A stretch of DNA of 21,872 nt from a virus, in the IMG/VR virus record IMGVR_UViG_3300047550_002151, positions 1 to 21,872 of that record. One strand, given 5' to 3'. The notes below the pieces were generated by a model. That model was not told where the DNA came from and made no database searches. It was given only the letters and a program-made list of their open reading frames with translations. Positions 1-5,699 of this stretch are shown here, one piece after another. A program made the translations under genes and the position numbers. Position 1 is the first letter of the stretch. Each line of letters begins with the position of its first letter.

Positions 1-325
1 TCATCGCTTCGGCTTTTAGATCCTGGTACTGTCCGATTGTTTCGAATTCTAAGTTTTTTGGAATCTTGTAACCGATGCAGGTTTCAGGTATTTCCAGGTT
101 CATTTCGGTCCGTAGAAATCCCAAAAGCTCAATCAGGCTTTCTAAATTGTAAATCTTAGCCTTACGCAAAGTTTCCTCGTCTATTTCGGTGAATAGTGAG
201 ATAATCTTTACTATGTCATCTCCTGCTTCAGCAAGTTTTAAGAATTGTCCGAAGGTTACTTCCTTCCATTTGGTAGGGATTTCCTTCTCTACCTTTACGC
301 CTTGTAGTTCTATTTGTATTTTCAT
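1..325 (-). CDS. Putative tail assembly chaperone (5' part, cut by window edge)
   Basis: An open frame of 108 codons starts at the ATG at 323-325 and is still open at base 1, so the C-terminus is missing. The N-terminal part reads like the small tail-assembly chaperones of siphoviruses and myoviruses. It has a short beta-like start (MKIQIELQG), then a Trp-containing segment 'KWKEVTFGQFLKL', a helix ending 'IISLFTEIDEETLR', a second helical stretch, and 'ETIGQYQDLKAEAM' at the edge. These chaperones coat the tape-measure protein during tail assembly, often with a frameshifted longer form, which cannot be checked here. It lies just downstream of the large terminase in the same direction, 96 bases away. 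The reading frame is certain; the family is a judgement from pattern and is only moderately sure. Confidence 0.55.
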   Translation of the reverse strand, partial: MKIQIELQGVKVEKEIPTKWKEVTFGQFLKLAEAGDDIVKIISLFTEIDEETLRKAKIYNLESLIELLGFLRTEMNLEIPETCIGYKIPKNLEFETIGQYQDLKAEAM

Positions 326-343
326 AAGTGATTATTATATTTG
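313..343 (+). promoter_or_regulatory. Bacteroidetes-type promoter, rightward
   Basis: TTTG at 313-316, a 19-base spacer, then TATATTTG at 336-343 match the known Bacteroidetes consensus (-33 TTTG, -7 TAnnTTTG) without a mismatch. The expected start is near 350. It points away from the gene at 1-325, whose first codons contain the -33 box, and toward the terminator at 381-418. No protein-coding frame lies between them. Confidence 0.6.
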
Positions 344-349
344 CGTCAG

Positions 350-418
350 ATAGATTTTATTCGATCTATTAAACTCAACGAAAGAGCCTCAAATCTTTAC
401 CCGGATAGAGGCTTTTTT
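350..418 (+). ncRNA. Candidate small RNA of about 70 nt
   Basis: A consensus promoter (313-343) is followed after about 65 bases by an intrinsic terminator on the same strand, with no ATG between them. The predicted RNA starts with an inverted repeat, ATAGAT (350-355) with ATCTAT (364-369). An A-rich single-stranded stretch and the terminator hairpin follow. All flanking genes are on the other strand. Its 5' end lies across the untranslated leader upstream of the 1-325 gene, so it could pair with that leader. It could also be only a promoter whose transcript is stopped early. The unit is inferred from signals; no known RNA family is recognised. Confidence 0.42.
381..418 (+). terminator. Intrinsic terminator, best on plus strand
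   Basis: GCCTC (386-390) and GAGGC (408-412) form a 5-bp stem closing a 17-base loop, and a run of six T follows on the plus strand (413-418, then GTTTT). On the minus strand the stem is followed only by the weaker TCTTTCGTT, so it may partly stop leftward transcription leaving the terminase gene as well. Confidence 0.55.
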
Positions 419-421
419 GTT

Positions 422-1612
422 TTATCTGAATCCCATTAATACCGGAGCGGTGTATTGGTTTTTAAAACTGATTGCGCCATATCTGAAACTATCTACGTTA
501 TCGTCAAACATTTTAACAGGCTCGTCTAATATCTCCCCTGTCGGTTTTTGCTTCCACTTATAAGACCGCATTTCTTTCTGCAAATCTATTGATTCCCTAT
601 GAATGTGTATTTTATGGCTCCGGATGAAATCAATTCCTTCCTTTACTGACTTGTTCGCAGGATAGGCGTTTACTCCGTTTAGGATCAGGTCCTGGATAAT
701 CTCCGGTCTGGCTGTGTCGCAATAGACTAACGAATTACCTACTATCTGCTTTACCTTTTGGATTAGTTCGCTTGTGGTTAAGTGGGACTGATAAAGCATC
801 TGTTCAGCATATAGGTTATTTTCTACCCTTGTGACCTTTACAAGGGCGTTAGGGTGATTAAATCCGAAGTCAAGGCCATAGCAGTAATCTCCTTCCACTC
901 TGTCGTATAACTCAAAGGAATGGTAAATCGTGTTCTGTGTTGTTCCCCTTTCTCCAAGTCCATAAACCTTCCATAGATTTGGATCTGCATCCTTTAAACT
1001 TTCAATCTGTTTCTTTTGAATCTCGGGCAAAAATCTATTATCCAAGTAAGTTGACTGAATAAACTCTGTTTCATTTAAAGGTAGTATTCTTTGATATATC
1101 CAATGGTCTTCATCTGCTGGGTTATAATCCATAAACACAGCCTTTTTAGTTCTCATATTTAATTGTTCAAATGTTTCCTTTTGAATCAAATTAGCCTCGT
1201 TTATGAACAGTATATCCCTTCCCGGACCACGAACCTTTAAAGAATTATCAACAGAAAAAAATTCAATGTAAGACCCATTAGGAAAGCGATATAAAGACTC
1301 TGTAAGGCTATGAGCATTTGGGTCATATATTGGGTCGATAATTTCCATAAAGTCTCTTATAACGCCTTTACGCAAATGTGGGAAGGCTATAGAAGTAACA
1401 GATATTGAAACCTTTTGAGTTAATGCAAAATGAATCAATAAACCTATTAAAGAATAAGTTTTACCTGATCTTGATCCACCTTGATTAACAATAAATCTTT
1501 TTCCGTTATTATATGCTTTGAAAGATTCTTTTGAAACCTTGGTTTTTTTTAATCTAAATTGGGTCTTCCCAGATGATTTCAATTCCTCCACTATGCTCGG
1601 TTTTCTGTTCAA
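422..1612 (-). CDS. terL: Terminase large subunit
   Basis: This is the ATP-driven motor and nuclease that cuts and packages phage DNA into proheads at the portal. The 396 residues show the usual two domains. The ATPase domain has Walker A GGSRSGKT (45-52), Walker B ILFINEA (134-140) and a coupling-type motif MDYNPAD (161-167). The RNase H-like nuclease domain has GLDFGF (246-251), YCDTA (297-301) and [10 protein letters not shown] (370-379). It resembles Terminase_3/PBSX-type proteins. It follows the small subunit and overlaps it by 59 bases. There is no ATG between the upstream in-frame stop and Walker A. The possible starts are TTG at 1612, GTG at 1591 and TTG at 1582. I keep 1612, but the start is uncertain and translation is probably coupled to the small-subunit gene. 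Confidence 0.93.
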   Translation of the reverse strand: MNRKPSIVEELKSSGKTQFRLKKTKVSKESFKAYNNGKRFIVNQGGSRSGKTYSLIGLLIHFALTQKVSISVTSIAFPHLRKGVIRDFMEIIDPIYDPNAHSLTESLYRFPNGSYIEFFSVDNSLKVRGPGRDILFINEANLIQKETFEQLNMRTKKAVFMDYNPADEDHWIYQRILPLNETEFIQSTYLDNRFLPEIQKKQIESLKDADPNLWKVYGLGERGTTQNTIYHSFELYDRVEGDYCYGLDFGFNHPNALVKVTRVENNLYAEQMLYQSHLTTSELIQKVKQIVGNSLVYCDTARPEIIQDLILNGVNAYPANKSVKEGIDFIRSHKIHIHRESIDLQKEMRSYKWKQKPTGEILDEPVKMFDDNVDSFRYGAISFKNQYTAPVLMGFR

Positions 1613-1886
1613 TCTTTTGATTCGCAGTTCCCTCTAATCTATCCATTATTTCCTTATATGCCTTCTGATCGCCTTTTAAAGCCTTTGCTATCATTTGCAT
1701 ATCCATCTGCTCAAGGACTGTAAATTCTTCTGTTTCTCCTGTTACTGGATTCTTTTTCTTTTGTACTAATGATAAAAGCCTGAGCAGTCGAGTCTTTGAG
1801 TTCTCTACACCTTTAGGTCTTCCGTTTGGATTACCGGACTGACCTTTGACAAAAGGTTTAGGATTATCTTCTGGTCTTATTGGCAT
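1554..1886 (-). CDS. Putative terminase small subunit (DUF5681-like)
   Basis: A 110-residue protein directly upstream of the large terminase. The N-terminus '[15 protein letters not shown]' (about 12-26) is the glycine/proline-rich signature of the DUF5681 family, which is found on many phage small-terminase-like proteins. The centre is helical and basic ([15 protein letters not shown]), as expected for DNA recognition. The role would be to bind the packaging site and recruit the large subunit. The start ATG at 1884-1886 sits 9 bases after the stop of the methyltransferase gene. Position and signature agree. The exact function is inferred, because DUF5681 proteins are not all proven terminases. 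Confidence 0.72.
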   Translation of the reverse strand: MPIRPEDNPKPFVKGQSGNPNGRPKGVENSKTRLLRLLSLVQKKKNPVTGETEEFTVLEQMDMQMIAKALKGDQKAYKEIMDRLEGTANQKIEQKTEHSGGIEIIWEDPI

Positions 1887-1895
1887 ACGACTGTT

Positions 1896-3416
1896 TTATG
1901 ACTGTTTTTTATATTCTTGTCCGTTTCTTTTGATTTGCAAAGATGGATCAAGTTTAATCATTCTGTCAACTATTACCTGGCAATATTTAGGATCTAATTC
2001 CATGCCATAGCATTTGCGGTTTAATTGATGAGCTGCGACCATTGTGCTACCTGAACCTAAAAAGAAATCTAATACTAATCCATTATCTGGACAGCTTGAT
2101 TTTATTACTCTTTCACAAAGTGGAATTGGCTTTGGTGTTGCATGACCTCCTTCATCTCCTTGTCTTATGTGTCTATCAAAATGCCATACATTGTTCATAT
2201 TATCATGAACATTATCAAAATAAGCTCTTGTTGAATAAAATTCTTTTAATTCTTCGTATTCTTTTTTTAATTCTTCGTATTCTTTTTTTAATTCTTCGTA
2301 TTCTTTTTTTAAAATATCTAAGCCTAATGATTGACCAAGTTTTTTTAATGAATTATAATTCTCTTTAGTTGGAAAATTCCATTGAGATTTACTCCACCAA
2401 TGATTTACTGTTCTGCCATCTTTATATCCCAAAAGATTAGCTAATTCTTTATCTGATTTGTTAAATTTTTTTATTTCTTGTTCTAAATAAATTCGAATTG
2501 ATTCCCATTTTTCAAAATAGTTATCAGCGTTATTATTAAATCCCTGAACACCAATCATTACAAAAAGACACTTTTCGTCTGCTATTGCGTAACTTCTTGT
2601 ATTATCTGAATTTTGTCCTTGTCCATTTCCTTTATCCCAAGTAATCAAATTCCTAAAAGTTGCTTTATTTTCCTTAGCATATGGCTTTATGATATTTGAA
2701 TATATATCAATTAATGGCTCATCTATTCCCCAACAATACCAACTTCCGTTATCTTTTAAATGAGAAAATTGAAGTGCTATCCATTCACGATTAAACTGAA
2801 GAAGGTCATCATAATTTAGATTATCATTTATAACTCCTTCGCTTTCTTTTTTCATTCCATAAGGCGGATCATTATGTGCTAAGTCTGCCTTTTCTCCGTT
2901 CATCAATTTAGATGCTTGATCGCTGTCTGTACTATCTCCACATAACAAACGATGCGGACCAATCTCGAATAAATCACCTAAAACAATATCTGTCTGGATT
3001 TGTTCTGGCATTTCGTAATCGTCTTCCTCTGCTTCAAGTTCTTGCTTGAACTCAGGAACATCTAATCCCCATTCGTTTAATTCTTCAGCGTCCCATTCAT
3101 TAGCTAATAGATTCCAATCCCATTCTCCGAAGCCTACGTTATCCTTTATGATAAATTCCTTTTGTTCTTCTTCTGTCAAATCACTTGCTTTGATTATTGG
3201 TACTTCAGTTAGTCCGGCTTCTTTGCAGGCTTTCAGTCGCATATTGCCTCCCAGAACTACCATATCGTCATTTACAACAATAGGCCGAATGTTTAACATC
3301 TTAGGAAATTCCTTAATAGACTTTACCAATTTAACATACTTGTCATCTTTGATTAGTCTTGGATTATTAGGATTGTTTTTTACCTGAGATATTTTAACTA
3401 TTTCGGTTTTTGTCAT
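1896..3416 (-). CDS. ParB-like domain fused to DNA adenine/N4-cytosine methyltransferase
   Basis: A 506-residue fusion. Residues 5-85 form a ParB/Spo0J-type N-terminal domain, with 'NNPNNPR' and 'VVLGGNMRLKACKEAG' as the ParB box (GGNxR). Residues 140-495 form an amino-methyltransferase with catalytic motif DPPY at 183-186 and the AdoMet-binding motif DFFLGSGST at 450-458 near the C-terminus, an order of the beta type. Between them lies an insert, residues about 302-366, that reads like a Cro/CI-type helix-turn-helix (KELANLLGY...TVNHWW). A heptad-repeat stretch follows at 370-390. The insert probably helps choose the DNA target. ParB-methylase fusions are common beside phage packaging genes. 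The likely role is to methylate phage DNA against host restriction or to mark packaging substrate. No restriction nuclease is nearby. Confidence 0.88.
   Translation of the reverse strand: MTKTEIVKISQVKNNPNNPRLIKDDKYVKLVKSIKEFPKMLNIRPIVVNDDMVVLGGNMRLKACKEAGLTEVPIIKASDLTEEEQKEFIIKDNVGFGEWDWNLLANEWDAEELNEWGLDVPEFKQELEAEEDDYEMPEQIQTDIVLGDLFEIGPHRLLCGDSTDSDQASKLMNGEKADLAHNDPPYGMKKESEGVINDNLNYDDLLQFNREWIALQFSHLKDNGSWYCWGIDEPLIDIYSNIIKPYAKENKATFRNLITWDKGNGQGQNSDNTRSYAIADEKCLFVMIGVQGFNNNADNYFEKWESIRIYLEQEIKKFNKSDKELANLLGYKDGRTVNHWWSKSQWNFPTKENYNSLKKLGQSLGLDILKKEYEELKKEYEELKKEYEELKEFYSTRAYFDNVHDNMNNVWHFDRHIRQGDEGGHATPKPIPLCERVIKSSCPDNGLVLDFFLGSGSTMVAAHQLNRKCYGMELDPKYCQVIVDRMIKLDPSLQIKRNGQEYKKQS
2248..2310. 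repeat. Three perfect 21-bp tandem repeats inside the methyltransferase gene
   Basis: Three identical 21-base units occupy 2248-2268, 2269-2289 and 2290-2310, with a short partial copy on the left (2241-2247). On the coding strand each unit encodes a heptad of the type KKEYEEL, so copy-number change keeps the reading frame and only alters the length of a charged coiled-coil linker. Confidence 0.93.
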
Positions 3417-3417
3417 A

Positions 3418-3624
3418 TTACTTTCCTGTCTTTAGAAAATCGTGTACTTTGGCTTTGATTTCGTTGTTTAGGTTTTCAATATTAGCCTGTGCAGACGCTT
3501 GTTGATAAGTAGAGTAACAAATCGCCAGAGCTTGTTTCTGGTCATATTCGTTTCCTATTTCGTGCATACAGCGTGATACAAATTCTTGCTCGCTTTCTGT
3601 TCCGTTTGGTTTTGGTAAAGGCAT
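3418..3624 (-). CDS. Small phage protein, unknown function
   Basis: A 68-residue protein between the packaging-block gene at 3635 and the ParB-methyltransferase, with one base between its stop and the next start. The first half, PLPKPNGTESEQEFVSRCM, continues to 'QKQALAICYSTY'. I recognise this as a short cysteine-containing module (P-x-P...E-x-x-F-x-x-R-C-M...Q-x-x-A-I-C) that occurs beside or inside phage head and packaging proteins. Two cysteines (19 and 36) could bind a metal together or form a pair. The remainder is helical. The function is not known to me. Conservation and location suggest a head or packaging role. Confidence 0.62.
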   Translation of the reverse strand: MPLPKPNGTESEQEFVSRCMHEIGNEYDQKQALAICYSTYQQASAQANIENLNNEIKAKVHDFLKTGK

Positions 3625-3634
3625 AGTATTTAAT

Positions 3635-4021
3635 TTAATTTTCTATTTCTCCTAATTGCTTCAATTTATTGTGTGCCCATCTAAGGCCTGCTTTTCCTCC
3701 CCACGCATCATAAAGTAACTTACCGCATCCGTCTGAATAAGACTTTGAACTTTCCAGGTCTACTTCATGACGTGAAAGGTAAGAGTACATTCTTTTAATT
3801 GTTTCGAGGCTTATTGCTTCGCCTTTGGCTAATTGGTTTGCTCTTTGCTTTCCTACCGCAGTTCCGCATGATCCCCAACCATTTTTATCTGTCCACTCAA
3901 GAACTTTCTTAGCGTTGTTTTTTACGTCTTCCGGATAATCCGAAAAAGACTCAAGCATAGGATTGAGATAGCATTTAATCTTAAGGTCTATGTTTCTGTA
4001 AAATTCAGCTATTGTAGTCAT
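3635..4021 (-). CDS. Phage protein with RanqLa...RM...WGG module, unknown function
   Basis: A 128-residue protein. The C-terminal two thirds hold a module I know from phage head-protease and portal-region proteins: VGKQRANQLAKGE, IKRMYSYLSRHE, then CGKLLYDAWGGKAGLRWA. The order 'RAxxLA...S..TI.RM..(Y/F)..RH...WGG..G..W' is the recognisable signature. It is often found together with the module of the next gene (3418-3624), and here the two are adjacent, 10 bases apart. Cys51 and Cys99 lie within the module. The N-terminus is helical. The start ATG at 4019-4021 overlaps the end of the small membrane peptide gene upstream by 17 bases. No enzymatic activity can be assigned. Confidence 0.65.
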   Translation of the reverse strand: MTTIAEFYRNIDLKIKCYLNPMLESFSDYPEDVKNNAKKVLEWTDKNGWGSCGTAVGKQRANQLAKGEAISLETIKRMYSYLSRHEVDLESSKSYSDGCGKLLYDAWGGKAGLRWAHNKLKQLGEIEN

Positions 4022-4094
4022 CGTATTGATTCTTTGTAAAAAGAAACACAGCTATTATCAGCATTCCTAAAATTATGATTCCTGAGTATGACAT
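4005..4094 (-). CDS. 29-residue single-helix membrane peptide
   Basis: A short open frame from the ATG at 4092-4094 to TGA at 4005-4007. Residues 4-20 are almost all Ile, Leu, Val, Phe, Gly, Met and Ala (start MSYSGIIILGMLIIAVF), a clear membrane span. A short polar tail ends in DDYNS. It begins 11 bases beyond the terminator at 4106-4159 and overlaps the next gene by 17 bases, fitting the compact, overlapping style of this genome. Function unknown. Size and shape resemble many small phage inner-membrane peptides. Chance cannot be excluded for so short a frame. Confidence 0.4.
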   Translation of the reverse strand: MSYSGIIILGMLIIAVFLFTKNQYDDYNS

Positions 4095-4105
4095 ATTTTA
4101 AATTT

Positions 4106-4159
4106 AAAAAAAGCCGGAAGCCTGCGCCACATCTACCTGATGCTTAACCTCCGGCCTTT
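4106..4159 (-). terminator. Strong intrinsic terminator with long loop
   Basis: Read on the minus strand, GCCGGAGG (4155-4148) pairs with CTTCCGGC (4120-4113) with one G-T wobble. AAA upstream extends the stem past a bulged G, and seven T follow (4112-4106). The 27-base loop contains a second hairpin, GCATC with GATGT. It separates the NinG end of the early train from the packaging block. Confidence 0.75.
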
Positions 4160-4217
4160 AACCCCTTCCATTTTCTGCGCTATTGGATGCGGATCTTTAA
4201 TGAGAATCATTCCTGTC
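4106..4217 (-). ncRNA. Candidate structured small RNA of about 110 nt downstream of ninG
   Basis: A Bacteroidetes-type promoter (4224-4255) lies at the 3' end of ninG and a strong terminator ends at 4106, so a discrete RNA of about 110 bases is predicted. It has an early hairpin (AATGA-TTC-TCATT, around 4199-4211), a linker, and the large terminator hairpin with an inner hairpin. Two short motifs occur twice in the unit and its flank: GCATCAGG and GCGCAG. A 25-codon frame (4133-4210) is possible inside, but it runs into the terminator stem and has no recognisable features. It could be a trans-acting or antisense RNA, or a leader that limits read-through into the packaging genes. Inferred from signals only. 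Confidence 0.42.
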
Positions 4218-4223
4218 CTGATG

Positions 4224-4255
4224 CAAATTTAAGCAATATTCTTTTTGTTTTTCAA
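4224..4255 (-). promoter_or_regulatory. Bacteroidetes-type promoter, leftward
   Basis: On the minus strand TTG (4255-4253), a 21-base spacer, and TAAATTTG (4231-4224) match the -33/-7 consensus. It overlaps the end of ninG. The expected start is near 4217. It could drive the structured RNA and, by read-through of the terminator, the packaging genes. Confidence 0.5.
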
Positions 4256-4618
4256 TTGCTTTACTTTTTCCTTATACTCTTTGGTAAGTTCGTCTATTTC
4301 ACTTTTGGTGAACTTCTTTAATTCATTTGACTTTTGAAGTAATTCTTCTGCTGTTCCCTCCCCATATCTACGGTCAAGCTCTATTGAGTATTCGTATTGT
4401 CTGCCGGCGTTGTAAGTGTTACATGATACACATTGAAGGTGTACGTTTTTTTCATCAAACTTGGTTGCCTTGTGTCTTCGTGAAATAAAATGACCTGCGT
4501 GTGATTCTTTGTAGTGTACTTTCTTTTTGCAGGTAATACAGTTACCGAATCCGTCAGCGTCAGAATCTCTAAGTCTTATGAATAGACTGAACTCCTTCCA
4601 AAGTTTATCCTCGTACAC
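4229..4618 (-). CDS. ninG: NinG/Rap-like recombination nuclease
   Basis: 129 residues with the features of the lambda NinG (Rap) family, a structure-specific endonuclease that acts on branched recombination intermediates. A helix 'LWKEFSLFIRLRDSD' opens the protein. Cys27 and Cys30 (CITC) form the first metal pair, GHFISRRH (42-49) is the HNH-like centre, and Cys63 and Cys66 (CVSC) followed by Asn form the second pair. A basic helical tail rich in Lys and Glu ends the protein. The start is a GTG at 4616-4618: an in-frame TAA lies a few codons upstream and no ATG precedes the conserved helix. It closes the early recombination/replication train and overlaps the previous gene by 14 bases. Confidence 0.85.
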   Translation of the reverse strand: MYEDKLWKEFSLFIRLRDSDADGFGNCITCKKKVHYKESHAGHFISRRHKATKFDEKNVHLQCVSCNTYNAGRQYEYSIELDRRYGEGTAEELLQKSNELKKFTKSEIDELTKEYKEKVKQLKNKKNIA

Positions 4619-4793
4619 GATAGACGATTAGTTTACTATCTATCTTTCTGGTGGCTATCTTTATCTTATTCTTTTTTGCAAAAGCTAAAGCCGATACCCT
4701 TGCAGACTTTGAAAAGTCAAACTCAACAGAATCCTTTTTAAGAATATCTGAGAAATTATGCTTTTGTTTTCTTCCTCTTGTTTCTGGTATCAT
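4605..4793 (-). CDS. Small basic protein, unknown function
   Basis: A 62-residue protein starting with MIPETRGRKQKHNF. It has a C-terminal half 'SALAFAKKNKIKIATRKIDSKL', ending in VYRVRG. The pattern of a GRK(x)K N-terminus and a C-terminal 'A..(Y/F)(A/G)KKNKIK..TR......V.R' is familiar from small phage early proteins and looks like a compact nucleic-acid-binding fold, but I cannot name a family. It sits between the TTG-start gene at 5037 and ninG, overlapping the former by 38 bases and the latter by 14. The ATG at 4791-4793 is the natural start. Confidence 0.6.
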   Translation of the reverse strand: MIPETRGRKQKHNFSDILKKDSVEFDFSKSARVSALAFAKKNKIKIATRKIDSKLIVYRVRG

Positions 4794-5037
4794 TGTTCTT
4801 AATTATTTCAATAAACTTTTTTAGATCTTTTTTACTGCTAAATACCGGCCTTGATTCATACATAAAATAAATAGACCATCCGTCTTTACTTTCATCTGAT
4901 GCAGTTGAGATTAAAGATATAGCGCTATCTTTTTTAAAGAAGTCAAATGTGTAGTAATGATATGGATCGCCTCCGCTTTCTTTGGCGGATATCTTTACCT
5001 TCTTAAATCCCAAGTCTTTTAAATCCTGTTCTTTCAA
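4756..5037 (-). CDS. DLKDLGFKKV-domain protein, unknown function
   Basis: 93 residues. Residues 3-80 align with the C-terminal half of the product of 5696-6181. Shared blocks are 'DLKDLGFKKVK', 'ESG...Y.YYTF', 'STASDESKDGW' against 'SSTSDESQKGW', and a final helix 'I..I'. The two are paralogues within one genome. The domain seems to be a small alpha/beta fold common in Bacteroidetes prophages, with no known function. The start is a TTG (5035-5037) that overlaps the preceding stop as TTGA. No ATG is available, and the paralogue places its Met at the equivalent position, which supports this start. The C-terminus is a basic tail. Confidence 0.72.
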   Translation of the reverse strand: MKEQDLKDLGFKKVKISAKESGGDPYHYYTFDFFKKDSAISLISTASDESKDGWSIYFMYESRPVFSSKKDLKKFIEIIKNNDTRNKRKKTKA

Positions 5038-5273
5038 AACGGCAAATCGTTTTGCGTTACTTTATATTTCGGTTGCTCAGCTTGTTGTGTTTGAGCTTCT
5101 TTCTTTTTTACTGACAGTGAAAGATATTCTCCTTTTTGTCCAGTCTTTTTCCATGCGCTGATAAAATAATCTCCATCGTTTAATTTGATTGTGCCTGTCA
5201 GATCGGGATGCTTATCTGTTTTTTTGTCGGCTTTAAAAAGTGATCCCTGATTTAGTTTCTGTTCGTATGCCAT
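5034..5273 (-). CDS. Small protein with SSB-like DLPF tail
   Basis: 79 residues. The body (about 10-55) has the pattern GSLFKADKKTDKHPDLTG followed by 'GDYFISAWKKTGQKGEYLSL', which is a compact beta fold seen in small phage and plasmid proteins. The tail is a Gln-rich linker ending in QNDLPF. An acidic residue plus Leu/Ile-Pro-Phe at the very end is the mark of single-stranded DNA-binding proteins, whose tail recruits repair and replication partners. I therefore infer a possible small ssDNA-associated role. The OB-fold itself is not evident. The ATPase gene at 7764 ends with the same six residues. Confidence 0.65.
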   Translation of the reverse strand: MAYEQKLNQGSLFKADKKTDKHPDLTGTIKLNDGDYFISAWKKTGQKGEYLSLSVKKKEAQTQQAEQPKYKVTQNDLPF

Positions 5274-5306
5274 AGGTGTTTATTTAATTATTTGTAAAAA
5301 TATTCA

Positions 5307-5447
5307 TTACTTAGGATTAATCAAAATACTTACAAACTTCTGTACTCGGTCCTGGTGTGTACTAAGAAGCAATTCGATGTATTTATCTAAAGTCATATTA
5401 AGTGCTTTGGCTTCTTTGCTTAGTTCTTTTTTAAGTTGAGCTGTCAT
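5307..5447 (-). CDS. 46-residue helical, possible ribbon-helix-helix-like protein
   Basis: An open frame from the ATG at 5445-5447 to TAA at 5307. It fills almost exactly the gap between its neighbours (6 bases after one stop, 33 before the next start). The sequence LKKELSKEAKALNMTLDK followed by YIELLL resembles the two helices of ribbon-helix-helix or Arc-type DNA-binding proteins, where 'A...G/N(M/I)(T/S)L..YI..LL' is typical. No clear N-terminal ribbon is present, so it may be a fragment or a different helical hairpin. Small transcription regulators are common in early phage regions. Confidence 0.5.
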   Translation of the reverse strand: MTAQLKKELSKEAKALNMTLDKYIELLLSTHQDRVQKFVSILINPK

Positions 5448-5453
5448 ACTGAA

Positions 5454-5699
5454 TTAAGCTAATACTTTTTTTCCTTTCATGTACTTGGATACAAACTGCT
5501 TCAGGTTCTTTTCTAATATGCTTTGGAAATTACCTCCGTGTCTGGATTCGACCAAACTCAGATTATACACTTCGCTTGCTTTGTTAAGAATTACAATACA
5601 GAAATCAAATCTGTAATCTATAAAGTAAATGTCTTTTCCCCATATTTCGCATTCCCATGATCCAGAGCGGAAGATGTACTTGTGGTCTGTTGTTATCAT
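5454..5699 (-). CDS. Unknown small protein
   Basis: 81 residues, not recognised. The first half is beta-like with many aromatic residues (YIFRSGSWECEIWGKDIYF). The end is a basic helix 'FVSKYMKGKKVLA'. The start ATG overlaps the preceding stop as ATGA (5696-5699), so translation is probably coupled. It lies among early genes next to the two-domain gene upstream. No motif suggests a function. Confidence 0.6.
   Translation of the reverse strand: MITTDHKYIFRSGSWECEIWGKDIYFIDYRFDFCIVILNKASEVYNLSLVESRHGGNFQSILEKNLKQFVSKYMKGKKVLA

Noticed and set aside
2248-2310. Direct repeats that could suggest a CRISPR array
   Set aside because: The units are tandem without spacers and lie in frame within a methyltransferase gene, coding for heptads.
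2042-2368. Rightward open frame over the methyltransferase gene
   Set aside because: It is the antisense shadow of the repeat region, Leu/Ile-rich by composition, with no motif or promoter.
4133-4210. 25-codon frame inside the region between ninG and the terminator
   Set aside because: It has no recognisable features and its end lies within the terminator stem, so I treat the interval as structured RNA; it remains possible as a leader peptide.
4106-4228. tRNA gene in the structured gap
   Set aside because: No T-loop GTTCNA-type consensus, acceptor stem or anticodon arm could be assembled; the structure ends as a terminator.
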